In this document: positions 21,375 to 32,000 of the stretch, piece after piece | Layout of the letters: each line of letters begins with the position of its first letter | How positions within the stretch are numbered: the stretch's first letter is position 1 | From: Chara braunii | Taxonomy: Eukaryota > Streptophyta > Charophyceae > Charales > Characeae | Length of the DNA: 64,000 nt | Assembly (NCBI GenBank): GCA_003427395.1 | Contig: BFEA01000320.1 | Location: forward strand, 1,769,557 to 1,833,556 | Direction of reading: 5' to 3' | Notes under the pieces: model-generated | The model's database searches: none | The model's input: the letters and a program-made list of their open reading frames with translations, nothing else | Told to the model about the DNA's origin: nothing | Made by a program: the position numbers and the translations under genes

Positions 21375-23513
21375 TCAAACGAAGCAGACGAGCTTTAGGG
21401 TGATTGTCCGTAAAGGACGCCCACGTCGGCGTTTAATTGTCTTAAGTTTTGGTTTGTTATGAGTTCTGGGGCTAAGAAGATGTTTCTTGACTTTCCTTTT
21501 CCTTCGGGATCTTGGCCTTGGTAGGCTCGTCTTTTTCTTTTGACGTGGGCCCGGGAAAAGTGTCGATCCGTCAGTTTGTCTAATGCGAACTCTCCATCTG
21601 ACCCTCTTGAGCACGAATAACCATTTCCTCTCTCTTCCTAATGCCAACCCTTTGACCTTTCTTTTCTCTATTCTTTTCCTCTTCTTAGAACTTTTCCCTG
21701 CCTCGAATCGTCTTGAGGGGGCTCCATCCTCCATTTTGACCTTCCCTTTCCCTCTCCGACTTGTCAGCGATAAGGTGGGTGAAGGCCTGGGTCTAAACAA
21801 CTTTAACCTAGCACCCGCCACTGGGTCCTTCCACTTGGATCCGTCTAATTCGGCTATCATATAGGCACCCCGATCGAGTGCCTCAACCACTCTGTAAGGT
21901 CCCATCCATCTGTTGGCGAGTTTTTCGGTCCAGGTCCTCTCCAGTGCTGCGTCGTAGAGAAGGACCATATCTCCTACGTTCACCCTCTCTTTCCTGATCC
22001 GCACGCTCTTATCCCGTCTCTCTTTGCCTTTGTACCTTTCCACTGCCAGACGATTTGCCGTTGTCATAAGGTTGTCTTCCAAACCGTAGGCTATATGTCT
22101 CGTTCGGGCAGCTATGAGTTCCTCTCTGGACATCTCCTCCGCCCAGTCGATGGTTGTCCAGCTGTCGACGTGAAACTCTATGAAAAGCGGACAATGCCGC
22201 CCAAACCACAAGGTGTATGGTGGGTATCCGGCGCTAGCCCGGACCGTGACGTTGTCCGCCCATATCGCGTATCGAAAATATCGTGGCCAATCACTGTCCT
22301 TACCTTTGCACCACTTGGATAGTGACGCTATTAAAGTCTGGTGTCCCCTCTCTAGTAGAGAGTTCGATTGTGGGTGGTAGGCGGTGGCTATCGAAACTCT
22401 CGCCCCGGCTCTCTCGAACACACTCTGAACCTCGCCCGCTAGAAATTTCGCCCCTCTGTCCATCATTATGTTGCCGACACAACCATACCTACATATGTAT
22501 TCTAGGACGAACTTCTTCACTTCCCTTGTCGTCTTACTCCTTATAGGTCTACCATCCACGAACCCAGTGAAGTCGTCTCGTATGTTCACAACATAGTTCA
22601 TATTGCCTACTCCTTTCGGCATCTTCACCAGGTCGATGTGTACCTTCTCTCCTGGCGTGGTTGGATAGGATGGATGAAGTGGCTCTTTGTATTTCACAAG
22701 AGCTCTCTTCTGGCACTCCTCGCAGGTCATACAGTATCTCTCGACGTCCTTATACTGCCCTTCCCACCAGTACAACCTGCGTACCTTTTCGTAGGTCTCT
22801 TTTACTCCTCTATGCCCTCCGACTACCCCGTCGTAGAGCTCCGCAACTATCGTATGTCTCTCCTCCGGATCACAGACTACTCGTAAGGGCATCCCCGAGC
22901 CGACCAGCCTTCGGAATAGATGGCCCACTCTAAGGCAGTACTGAGCCGCTTGTCTCCGGATATCTGAATCTTGACTCTCCTCTCTTGACAGGTGTAGCCT
23001 GATCGTTCGGTATTTGCCCTCGTAAAGGTTAACCAGAAATCGATCGGCGCGTCTCGGCTCTGCCATCGTCAGGGCTCCAGCTACTATCGGGCGCTCGGCC
23101 TCAAGAGGGATCCGAGAGAGCCCATTCGCTACGGCATTTTTAGTGCCGGATATCCTCTCGACTGTGTAATCATATAGCCGAATCCGTATTAACCATCGTA
23201 CGATGGTCGGGTCCGTCAGACTAAAGTCCTTCTGGAGGACAGATGCAACCGCTGTGGGATCTACTCTTAAGATGAACCGCCGTCCGTAAATATAATGTCT
23301 GAACGTGTCTAGACACCGCAGAACAGCTAACACTTCCTTCTTGAATTGACTATAGTTACGCTCTGCCGTATTAAGTGTCATACTCTCAAATCTTAACGGT
23401 CTTTTCTTCCCTTCAGCGTCCTTCTGAGATAGCAGTCCTCCAACTGAACAAGGTCCAGCATCCGTTGATACTATGAAGGGTCTCTCGTCCTCATCGAGTT
23501 CCTGCGAAGAATC
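21375..23513 (-). pseudogene. pol: RNase H, integrase and basic tail, element 3
   Basis: The 668-residue ORF 23381-21375 is open to its end, and the same frame extends upstream to the stop at 23514. Its start belongs to RNase H (STDAGPCSVGGLLSQ, NYSQFKKEVLAVL, DPTAVASVL). A zinc-binding segment with YDGVVGGHRG and CMTCEECQKR follows. The integrase core has HIDLVKMPKG, MDRGAKFLAGEV and PQSNSLLERG for the D, D and E positions; DRGAKF replaces the usual DNG.EF. A C-terminal barrel (VNVGDMVLLYDA, RWMGPYRVVEA) precedes a 130-residue Lys/Arg-rich tail suited to nuclear entry or DNA binding. It is the best-preserved part of the element. Confidence 0.88.
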
Positions 23514-24632
23514 CTAGTAGAATTTCTCAGTCTTTCGAAGGAGTAACCTCAATGGCTCAGCCTTCTCCGCATACCTCCGTATGAATATCCGCCAGTAACC
23601 GACCACTCCCAGAAACTGTCGGACCTCGGTCGCACTATGCAATGGCGACGACCATTTTAGGAGCTTGTCTAGCTTCGCAGGATCCGCTCGGCGTCCTCTC
23701 GAGTCGCAGATAAAGCCTAAGGTCTTAATAGTAGAGACAGTCCACCGGCTCTTTGTTCCACAGACCGTTAAATTCGCATCGTCCAACTGCTCAAGTACCG
23801 CGCAAATATCTGTTAGGTGCTGCTCGATGAATCTTCTAACTCCTGGCTCGACCTCTGTCTCATCCTTGTTTACTGACCCTTTTATAGGAAAGTCATCCAG
23901 AAAAACTTCAAACTTATCAGGGATGAAGTCCTTGAGGACGGCTACCATGGCTCTCTGAAAAACGGTTACCCCATTAATCCAACTCATAGGGACGACCATC
24001 ATCTGTATCAGTCTCAATGGAGTGTGCATAGCCGTGAGGTGCCTGTCCCTAGGATCAAGCGGTACCTCATCATAGCATGAGAACAAATCACAAACCGAAT
24101 AAATCGACCTGCCCGCAGCGCCTTCAGTCAGTAAGTCGGCGTGTGCCACGGAGCCCACGTCTCGTATCGTCACCGCGTTGACCTTCTGAAGGTCCTGGAT
24201 CCAACCGATCTTGCCATTCGGCTTTCATAGGCAGAACCATTGATTAGCATAAGTGCTATCAGACGGCTCCGCAACATGGGAAACCATCTTTTCTTTCAGG
24301 AAAGCGATAACTTCTTCCTTCTCCTTCTGCGCGTATTTCCATCTTGCGTCATTCCAAGGAACATGTGGAATCGTGTAAAGCCTTGCTGGCTTAGCGTATC
24401 GAGGGTCAACCCTACCGCGCTCCACGTCGCTGAAAGCTATAGCCTTATCGCGTGTCTTCAGGATCTTTATCACACGTTCTCGCTCCTGTGGGGTCAGATT
24501 TCCATCTCCGATGTCCATCCCTGCTATTCTCTCTTCCGTTAGGCGTTGCGGCTCCTTTTTCTTTCTTTCTTTGATTTCCTTTGTGATCTCTTCTTCCGAT
24601 ATTCCCTCCAATGCAGATCGCTCATAGCCCAC
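23514..24632 (-). pseudogene. pol: Reverse transcriptase, element 3
   Basis: It is in the same frame as the RNase H-integrase part, with stops TGA at 24225 and TAG at 23514. The fingers carry MVSHVAEPSDSTYANQWF and KPNGKIGWIQDLQKVN. The palm has SVCDLFSCYDEVPLDPRDRHLTA with the first Asp, and FLDDFPIKG as the polymerase box in place of the usual Y-x-DD. The thumb and connection continue to GFICDSRGR and FLGVVGYWRIFI. The FLDDF box appears to be characteristic of this subfamily rather than a mutation. Two nonsense codons rule out a full-length product. Confidence 0.85.
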
Positions 24633-24737
24633 CGCCGCTGGCTTAACTTTTTGAGCTACTCGCTTGTGCCGCTTGGGTAGCCCCCCATAGGGGGCTGTGC
24701 CCTTAAAAACGACACAGATACCACGCTGCCAAATTCC

Positions 24738-26021
24738 TCATCTGCCTCCTTTGGATACGAGTTGCCGTCCACTATCAGCTAACTCCCTAAATTTTCCACT
24801 TCTACAATCCGGCCTTCTTCTTCCATGAGCAGTGACCCATACTTCTTCTCGCGAAATCGCACCGCGCGAGATATGTAATGACTTAATCCGATCGCTGGGT
24901 CTTGCACCCACAGCGAGAGCTGCTCTGTTCCTCGGATCTCGAGGCTCCACAGTCTCAATCATAATTCGCGCCCCATCTAGCTTCTTGATGGACAATGTCT
25001 GACTCCCGTCCGTTCGCTCTATCGTTACCGCATGCACATGGCTCAACCACGTTCGTCCCAAAAGTAGGTTAGAGCTGCAATTCTTGACTGCAAAGACTGG
25101 CAGGGTTACACGTACCCCTTGGACCTCTATGGCTGCCTTGTGACAAACCCCTGTGATCTGTTGCTTTCTCCCATCAACCGTCTCTATCTCGAATAATGAC
25201 AGCCTCGCTGCCGTATCGATCACAACATCTAGTACCGCTCTATCGTTTAGGACCGCCTCTACGGTCCCACTTCCAAGTATGTAAAACTTGTTTGGAGGCA
25301 CACCTTCCATCCCATCAAGAAGAACTATCGCCATGCGATATGCTCTAGTTGTCACCTCCGATACTGCTACGGTAGGTGCATCCGCCTTTGGGGTCACCCG
25401 AGCCTCCTCTGATAGAGGTATGTGGGTCTTTCGCGTGATCATCTGTAACTTGTCGCGAGCCGGCTTGGATGCCGCCAGATATTCCAGAATAGAGCACTGC
25501 ATGGGCTGCCGAAGGGCCCGTCTCAGTGGCTCGATCGTGTCAATCTTATCCAACGAACTCTTCATCAAGAACTTCTTCACTCCCCGCTTTCGAGGTGAGA
25601 GAATAATCTCCTCTCCATCGATCTGTTGTCCGTCCTTCTCCGTCATCACGTAATCTGTGTCAGTCTTCTTCGATGTAGACCTCCTTGCCGATTTGGTAGC
25701 TGCCACCCTTATGGGTGTAGTCGCCATATCTCCTTCGAAAGTTATTTTGATGCTCTGGCTCATAACCGACTCCTTCCCTCTACTCGGCTTTACTCTCCTT
25801 GCCTCTACATTCTCCTTCATCGAAAGGAACATCGATACGTCTCCCAGATCATCTTCCCACTTGACGTACTTGCGGTCATCAAGCACGACAAGTCCCTCAT
25901 CCATTGTCCGCTTGAGATCCGGGCAGTCTCTCTTTATATGATCATCCCCTCCACAGTAGACGCAAGAGTTCCTGGGAGTGGGTGGCATGTCGCCTGCGCC
26001 CCTGGAGGTCGAACCTCTCAC
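24738..26021 (-). pseudogene. CCHC knuckle and aspartic-protease region, element 3
   Basis: 427 residues in the same frame as RT. A zinc knuckle (CVYCGGDDHIKRDCPDL) lies near residue 20, followed by a charged linker. A retropepsin-like segment around residues 255-330 has GSGTVEAVLNDRAVLDVVIDTAARLSLFE-type sequence (DTAA at the catalytic position) and ends in NLLLGRTWLSHV. The DTAA box suggests a divergent or damaged active site. Translation just past the stop at 24738 makes better sense in a neighbouring frame, so compensating frameshifts near 24640-24740 are likely. Confidence 0.7.
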
Positions 26022-26804
26022 TGCTCTGGGTCAGGGGACTTTGTATGCAGATCAGATGATGCACCATATCCCCCTCTCTCATTCCGGCCGCGTGAATCAT
26101 TGCGGCGGTCTCCTCCGGATCCTCCTTGCTCATATCATCCCCGTGAGTCATTCCGGCGGTCCCCATGGTCATATCGCCCGCATGAATCATCATGTCGGTC
26201 TCCTCGGTCGTATCGCCCGCGTGAATCATCACGTCGGTCTCCTCGATCGTATCGCCCGCGTGAATCATCACGTCGTTCTCCTCGGTCGTATCGCCCGCGT
26301 GAATCATCACGTCGGTCTCCTCGGTCGTATCGTTCGCATGCTCATCGCGCCGATCTCCTCTCTCATATCTACTACCCTTGTATCCATCTCGATTCGACCT
26401 CTCATATCTGTCGTCCCTATATCCATCTCGGTCCGATCTCTCATATATGTCGTCCCTGTATCTGTCTCGTCAGCCTGATCTGTCTCCCACCGGCCTCGGG
26501 AGTCGCCTCTACCCCCATCAACCTCATAATGAGGATTACGTGAGTAATCATCCAGCCTCCTAGCTCGTCCATACGTCTCGCGAGCTCTGCGGTCCCGGTC
26601 TATCTCATCATCCCTACGTCCCCATAGCTCATCGTTTCTCTCCCTTTCCCTCGCACAATAATTAGTCAGCGTCCGAGGATTTCTATCCTCGATACTCCTC
26701 CAGGAATCGGTGTTGACAAGGATGAGATCGACGTTACGGACGCCCATTTCCCCAGGATAGGGGTAGCAGTACGGGCATAGGAGGCAGAGGAGCACACTAG
26801 GCAC
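26022..26804 (-). pseudogene. Gag C-terminal linker, element 3
   Basis: Arg/Asp-rich gag linker. Frame 26804-26307 reads RERERNDELWGRRDDEID and similar charged repeats. Below 26307 the sensible frame is a neighbouring one giving GRYDRGDRRDDSR repeats, so a frameshift lies near 26310, and another break lies near 26030 before the zinc knuckle. RNA-binding linkers of this type are common between capsid and knuckle. The capsid half is missing here and found instead on the plus strand at 32001-33134. Confidence 0.65.
26086..26345. repeat. 39-base minisatellite inside gag
   Basis: GAATCATCACGTCGGTCTCC is repeated with a 39-base period (clear starts at 26183, 26222, 26261 and 26300), with older copies to the left. 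On the minus strand it encodes 13-residue GRYDRGDRRDDSR units. The antisense frame gives RESSRRSPRSYRP repeats, which are a by-product. Confidence 0.9.
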
Positions 26805-26869
26805 GACGATTGAGTGAGCTTAGCGGCTGATATCAGTCGATAGTGGAGAGCGGATCGATGGTAGAGTAG

Positions 26870-27847
26870 GTCAGTGGAGTGGAGCTTCAGATCGACGATG
26901 CCAGATGGCCCAGACCTCCAGAGACAGTAGCCCCAGACAGGGTGGCGCTAGATCTGCCGGCCAGAGGGGTTTCCGCAGATGCGATAGAGAGCCGATGGTC
27001 ATCGATGGTGTTGGCCCCAGACGTACACTTGTGGACGTACGTCATTGAGACATTCGAGCTTGGCAGTCAGGGGTGGCGACGACCTGGCACGACTGGTATA
27101 GAGGTAGTGGGGCACATTTACTACTCGCAAGAGGTGCTAGCCACGGTCTATTTTCACGGCCTCGTGCACGATCATTGGCAAGAGGAGAAGACCGCGAGGA
27201 GGATCTGGCTGGCTCGAGCGGACTCCGCGCACGGCGAGGTAGAGCGACTGCATGGGGGTGTTCGGAGAGTGATGACGACCTTCAGGATTGGAAGACACTT
27301 CCCATATCCTAGCAGTCGACTGCGTGTGACACTTTCGTGCTTTGTGGCAGAGGAGCTTTGGGGACTTAGGCGCCTGGGTGAGATCTACTTTGCGGCTCTT
27401 GACTTGGACGGCCTCTGTTGAGGGTACGCTGACAGGGACTGGGTGCTGTATGCGCAGTTTGTAGCGGGGCCGCTTGTAGGCGAGAGAGGGTTCCAGTTGA
27501 TTGAGTTCCTGCGGGCCATTGTACCTACCGAGAGCCCTGACCTATACTCTCTGTACCAGCCCCTAGCCTTCTGGATGGCGCTAGAGAGAGAAGCTCAGAG
27601 GCCTACATATCATTTAGCTGGAGTAGGACAGCTGTTAGCCGAGACTCGTGAGGAGAGGCTGGGCCATCTCATCTCGACCGGGGAGGTTGAGGAGTATTAT
27701 CGGCAAGTATATCCAGAGGCTGACGATCTTGCGTAGTACTCTGAGGATCGGGATTGGGAGGACTTCGATGACATAGACCCTTGGGGTGACCAGGACGAGG
27801 TCTGGGGAGATCTGGCGCAGGCCGAGGGACATGAGCAGGTAGGTTGA
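26870..27847 (+). pseudogene. Accessory ORF A, plus-strand copy
   Basis: One frame runs from 26870 to 27847 through stops TGA at 27419 and TAG at 27734. It has no ATG near its start, so the N-terminus seems to be cut off at the junction with the minus-strand gag. Features are ALDLPARGVSADAIESRW, SSMVLAPDVHLWT, a central region with GHIYYSQEVLATV, then FQLIEFLRAIVP, EVEEYYRQVYPEAD and an acidic Trp-rich tail (DWEDFDDIDPWGDQDEVWG). It resembles ORF A' at 34092-33198 on the other strand in the same order of blocks, at roughly one-third identity. No known domain recognised. Confidence 0.6.
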
Positions 27848-28056
27848 GAGGCGCCGTAGGAGGACGGTTGGGGGCACCTCCTTCGGGCTGAGGGATAGGA
27901 GTATATCCCATGGGGTCAAAGGGTAGATGAGGATGGAGGCGAGGATATGCCAGATGCATGAGACGACTAGAGGTAGGGCATATCCGAGTGAGGCTTAGAG
28001 AAGGGAGTAGTGGAGAGACGGTATGTAGACGAGAGTGGCAGTAATTGCAGGAAAGG

Positions 28057-28293
28057 ATGGCAGACAGGGACATACTGAGAGTGACTCTTTCCCTACGACG
28101 AGATAGGACATGTGGCTGGGAAGATAAAGCGTTGGGCAATGTTGAGCGATATGTCAAACTCATGATGGAGCATGGCCTGGAGATACGGAGGGGCCAGAGG
28201 TACGTCGAGTTCACTATCTATTTCCATGGAGCTGATGGGAGAGTGCACAACACCTACTCGACCATACTGGATCTGAGTGGGAGAGTTGTCTGA
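28057..28293 (+). CDS. Accessory ORF B
   Basis: 78 residues from ATG 28057. The pattern is a beta strand (ILRVTLSLRRD), a helix (ALGNVERYVKLMMEHGLEI), a Gly and two more strands (YVEFTIYFHGADGRV). ORFs D and E show a similar strand-helix-strand layout, so these may be divergent duplicates. Function unknown. Confidence 0.5.
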   Translation: MADRDILRVTLSLRRDRTCGWEDKALGNVERYVKLMMEHGLEIRRGQRYVEFTIYFHGADGRVHNTYSTILDLSGRVV

Positions 28294-28365
28294 GGAGTTA
28301 GCAGCATCGTGGGATAGCGTGCGTCGAAGGGAGTAGGGTGACACAGATCGAGTGGCAAAGTGGAG

Positions 28366-29122
28366 ATGAGGAGTGACTCGTTGGCCTGGCTAGCTTATGT
28401 TCTCCCACGGGAGTCTGAATCCTATAGCGTGAGGAAACTTGTGAGACCCAGAGAGACGGTTGTTGGATACGATATTCCTCTTCCTGTGAGGCTGGAGGAG
28501 ACAGGCTGTGTTCCGATACGTTACCTTGGAACGTGGCTGGCAAAGGGACTTTTCCTTTGGACGGTGATATTGAAAGATGGACGACCCGAGAGGACTCATG
28601 ACCTACAAGGGGTGAGATATCTGATAGCGGATAGAGCTCATGATTTAGAGGTAGGGATGATACTTGCAGGAGCGAGCAAAGCTTGGTGGAGAAACGAGTT
28701 GTTGGCCAGGGTGATCGTAAATCAGCAACTGAAGAGACTCTCGAAAGGAATGGACATATTGGAGTCGCTTGGTATACGGTCCTCCGCATCCGATCCTCTA
28801 CCCGAGAGAGGGTTGGCGATTCGGACTTCCTGCGTTCGTGATAGGCCAGACCTATGGGAGCGTAGATCGTCTAAGTATAGCAGTGGACCACACACTTTAC
28901 GCGCTTTGGGAGGGCTTAGCTCCCCGTTTCATGAAAGAATACTTCGCCATTTGTGTAAGGTGGGGACCACCCAGCAGAGAGACGTTTGACGATATTATAG
29001 ACGTTACTTCCTGGGTGGACTGTCTGAGGCCTGCCGATTTGATTAGGTACTGTAGGAGACGAGCGAAGATTGATTATGTGGGGCTAGAGGATGTGAGATT
29101 TCTCTTTGAGGTCGTAGCGTAG
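28366..29122 (+). pseudogene. Accessory ORF C, frameshifted
   Basis: The first half (frame from ATG 28366) reads DSLAWLAYVLPRESESYSV, VGYDIPLPVRLEETG and GMILAGASKAWWRNELLARVI. Near 28765 the sensible reading moves to another frame, REGWRFGLPAFVIGQTYGS, LYALWEGLAPRFMKEYFAIC and YVGLEDVRFLFEVVA, ending at 29122. Together about 250 residues, the largest member of the block. Its stop is only 3 bases from the ATG of ORF D. Family not recognised. Confidence 0.5.
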
Positions 29123-29125
29123 CGA

Positions 29126-29407
29126 ATGCCGGGGAGGACGGCTACAGTGATGCGCGTAGAAGAGCAACTGGTAAGCACAGGGTACACTGTGACAGTACTT
29201 CTCCGAGCATACATAGATGAGGACTTTACGGCAAGGGAGAGCCGACAACGAGCCAGGGATTTGATCCACGAGCATAGAGCTGATGTACTGGCGTGGGTGA
29301 CCTTCCAGACCTCGATTTCCTATAATGTGATGATATGGTCTCATAGTTATATGAGCGCGGAGCACTTCCACGATGAGACGGTAGCGGAGGCTAGAGCGAG
29401 GGTGTGA
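29126..29407 (+). CDS. Accessory ORF D
   Basis: 93 residues from ATG 29126, uninterrupted. The predicted layout is strand (TVTVLLRAYIDED), helix (ARESRQRARDLIHEHRADV), strands (AWVTFQTSISYNVMIW) and a short C-terminal helix. It follows ORF C with 3 bases between. Function unknown. Confidence 0.5.
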   Translation: MPGRTATVMRVEEQLVSTGYTVTVLLRAYIDEDFTARESRQRARDLIHEHRADVLAWVTFQTSISYNVMIWSHSYMSAEHFHDETVAEARARV

Positions 29408-29834
29408 GGATGAGCTGAAAGGAGATGTGGACTGAGTATGAAGAGGAGAGTGAGGCGCTCGGAAGAGTGAAGAAGCGCATTAAACCACCAGTTCACGCCC
29501 CTGCCTATCCCTGCTATTGCAGTGAACTACACCCGGGTCTGCGCGCTTCGGCAGAGGCCCGGTAAAGCTTTGGGGCCTCTATTCTGGTGGTGCAATGGAT
29601 GGGCGGACACCAAATGTGAAAACAATAAATACGGCAGACAATGAAAGCCGAAGTGCCAAGCTTCAAAAAAGGGACTAAAAAAGAAAAGAAATAAAAAGAG
29701 AAAAGAAAAAGAAAAACTTCTGAGGCCCGCCACTTGGGGGGTGGAAAAGGATTGTGAGGAAATAAAAAACCAGAAAAAAAAAACGAAGTCGGGGCAAAAG
29801 AAAAGACGAAAAGACAAGAAAAAAAAGGATCTGA

Positions 29835-29957
29835 GGGCGTACTCACACTAGCAGTATCTCAAATGTATCTGACAACGTTCACAGTCATACCTAGATGTAT
29901 CTGGTTGTAATTCCGTCCAAAAATACGTAAGAAATCTGTGGTGTGAGTATGCCCTGA
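29835..29957. repeat. Small hairpin MITE nested in the TTAA element
   Basis: AGGGCGTACTCACACTA at the left is mirrored by TGTGAGTATGCCCT at the right, giving a foldback of about 120 bases. A second copy of the left end, AGGGCATACTCACACTACC, starts at about 30292 but lacks a visible right end. Confidence 0.6.
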
Positions 29958-30229
29958 GTGTGGGTAGTGCCCTAAGCCCGCGACTGACGGGACAAAACGT
30001 CCTCTTAGTGATGTCAGGCGCCCTCCTGCCGTGATAGGCGGGAGGAAACATCAACTTCGTTTTTCCTTTTTTTGGTTTGATTTTGAGAAGCAACGAGCCA
30101 GACCCTCTGAATGTGGCCACAAACTCCAGAAACTTACAGTGTATCTTTGTGGAACCGACCGTATTTAGGGCATCCCTCCATTAGTCTCAACATGCAGAAA
30201 CGACAAAAATCATGGCTGTATTTTTTTCC

Positions 30230-30287
30230 ATCTTCTAATGGAAGATTCACTCTCGTTTTGCACATTTGCAGAGTAGTGGAGCAAGGC
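30230..30287. repeat. Fragment of the foldback MITE family seen at 45 kb
   Basis: GAAGATTCACTCTCGTTTTGC, then CACATTTGCAGAGTAGTGGAGCAAGGCCCT-type sequence, matches the right arm of the inverted repeat at 45.20-45.26 kb (GAAGATTCATTCTAGTTTTGC and onward) with few differences. Confidence 0.65.
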
Positions 30288-30961
30288 CCTTAGGGCATAC
30301 TCACACTACCACTTTCCAGAATGCATCTGACTGCAATTGCACCCTCCCGCTGCCACGGATTTTTTGAATGTTTTTTCAGCCACCGATTTATTCAAATCTC
30401 TTTTTTTCCCACTTTTTTTTNCTTTTTTTTTTTTTTTTTTTTTTTTTCAGCCAATGCAGTTCATCCTTTTGTCTTATTCTTCAGCCTGACTGGCGTGGCA
30501 CATGAGTGAAAACGGAGTAAAAATAAAAAATGAGATACAAAATTGAAAACAAAAAACGACCCATGGCCTGCTTTTCAGTCCATCAGCTTGCAGCAAGTCC
30601 AGCACAAAGAGGCCAGTACCCGCGCACTTTCAGGCTCGGCAAATTGATTTTTGGGATATTCAAAACAGCTATGGGTGAACTGGTGGTTTAAAGAACCACT
30701 CTGGAACCACGTAAAGGAGTTAGGGAACAAGATAAGGGAGATCGGGTTGTGCCAGGATGAGGGCAAGCTGCGTAAGGTTGAGCTCGTGACGAGGGCGTTA
30801 GAGAGTTTGTTCAGGGAGGAGCGAGAGAATATCCAGGCGAGGAGGTCAGACTTTCGGGAGAGGATAAAGGCTAGGAACCTATCGCGTCGTGGAACAAAGG
30901 AAAAATCTGCAGAGGGCGTGACAACGGAGGACAAGGTAAAGCAGGGAGGAAGCGACAGGAT

Positions 30962-31411
30962 ATGAGCGGGACCGCAGTTCACACGACGGATCGGTACTCA
31001 TTGCATGTGGTAGGGAGACAGGACGGGCCGCTGGTGTTAGTGATCATAGAGCTCCAGCTCCATACCAGATTGTGTATAGTTGAGGAGGCAGAGTACGCTC
31101 GTCGGGCGTTGCGTGAGGCTAGGGGAACAGGACTTTGGATCGGAGTGGAAGGAGGATGGAGGATTAAATACGTACTTCGAGTAACACCATTTGAAGGGCG
31201 TTCTTGGATAAGGGCATGGTACGAGACGACCAGAGAGGCTGAGAGGTTGAAGATAAGCGAAGCCAGGAAGGCTGGAGAGCTAGCGAAAGATGTAGTAGAC
31301 GGAGCAATACTCAGGGTGCTAGCCGCTCACGATCGATACTCGAGAGAACGAATAAGGACTTTAGAGGTCATAGGGGACAGTGGAGATGAGGGAGATTTTG
31401 AGCAGCTATAG
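30962..31411 (+). CDS. Accessory ORF E
   Basis: 149 residues from ATG 30962, intact. A strand-rich start (YSLHVVGRQDGPLVLVIIEL) is followed by a helix (AEYARRALREARGTG), strands (WIGVEGGWRIKYVLRVTPF), a long Glu/Arg/Ala helix (RAWYETTREAERLKISEA, KAGELAKDVVDGAILRVL) and an acidic end. The layout resembles ORFs B and D with an added helical half. It overlaps ORF G by ATGA. Function unknown. Confidence 0.55.
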   Translation: MSGTAVHTTDRYSLHVVGRQDGPLVLVIIELQLHTRLCIVEEAEYARRALREARGTGLWIGVEGGWRIKYVLRVTPFEGRSWIRAWYETTREAERLKISEARKAGELAKDVVDGAILRVLAAHDRYSRERIRTLEVIGDSGDEGDFEQL

Positions 31412-31481
31412 CACTGACTTCCCTCAGATACTAGACAGATGACCTTATAGCTGTCTCAGAGTTAGAGGAGGAGATGGTTAG

Positions 31482-31808
31482 ATGGCCGTAGGAGGGGAGT
31501 TTCCACCTTTTGCGGGCTATCAAATTTAGGACGGTCTAGATGATCTAGCGAGGAGGGCGGAGATAGACCCTCGAGGACTCTTGAGGAATGCAAGTCGGGA
31601 GACATTGATTAGGCTTGGGACTGCGATCTGCAACAGGAGTAGAGATCCTGTCACGGGAGTAGTGCAGATGAGGAGAGGCGCGACCTTGTTGGCAGAACTC
31701 GAGGGAGAGGTTTATATAAACACCAGGATTATTGGGATAGAAGGAGAGCACGAGGTTCGCGACGGGAACGAAGTGCTGGTGGCGATGATCAGAGCAATCG
31801 AGAGCTAG
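31482..31808 (+). pseudogene. Accessory ORF F
   Basis: Frame from ATG 31482 (MAVGGEFPPFAGYQI) with one TAG at 31527, then open for 93 codons to 31808. The second part is compact and mixed alpha/beta (LARRAEIDPRGLLRNASRE, EVYINTRIIGIEGEHEVR). It lies 70 bases after ORF E and just upstream of a short repeat (AGGTCCGGGCTG, four copies at about 31840-31935) that precedes gag. Confidence 0.45.
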
Positions 31809-32000
31809 GATTGGAAACGAGCACGGACCGTGGCAAGGAAACAGGTCCGGGCTGCAAGATCTGTCACCGGTCCGGGCTGCCGCGAGTTCTCTCACAGGTC
31901 CGGGCTGTTGTGAGTTCTCTCACAGGTCCGAGTTGCGGCAACTGTCATAGGTTGGCTGAAACGCCCGGCGTGAGTGTCCGACTCCATCTTCTGGTAGCCT

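Larger units (their letters stand above)
29484..30687. mobile_element. 1.2 kb nonautonomous element with TTAA target duplication
   Basis: It begins ACCACCAGTTCAC and ends with the exact inverse GTGAACTGGTGGT, flanked on both sides by TTAA (29480-29483 and 30688-30691). Removal leaves one TTAA and an open reading frame. The inside has no transposase; it has poly(A)/poly(T) runs, a single N at 30421 and nested small repeats. TTAA duplications are typical of piggyBac-type transposons, but the tips do not look like classic piggyBac ends, so the superfamily is uncertain. Confidence 0.8.
29425..30965 (+). pseudogene. Accessory ORF G, split by a TTAA-flanked insertion
   Basis: The frame starts at ATG 29425 (MWTEYEEESEAL), breaks at 29483 where a 1204-base element is inserted, and resumes at 30692. 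Leaving out the insertion and one copy of TTAA puts both parts in the same frame across the join, giving about 110 residues. The second part is highly charged and helical (KELGNKIREIGL, RALESLFREERENIQARR), like a coiled coil. Its TGA (30963-30965) overlaps the ATG of ORF E (30962) as ATGA. Function unknown. Confidence 0.65.

Noticed and set aside
25626-26543. Open frame of 305 codons on the plus strand with RESSRRSPRSYRP repeats
   Set aside because: It is antisense to the 39-base repeat that encodes GRYDRGDRRDDSR in gag on the minus strand; the sense frame makes better biological sense.
30575-30982. 135-codon minus-strand frame
   Set aside because: Antisense to accessory ORF G and extends into the TTAA element; the plus-strand frame is the one that stays in phase across the insertion.
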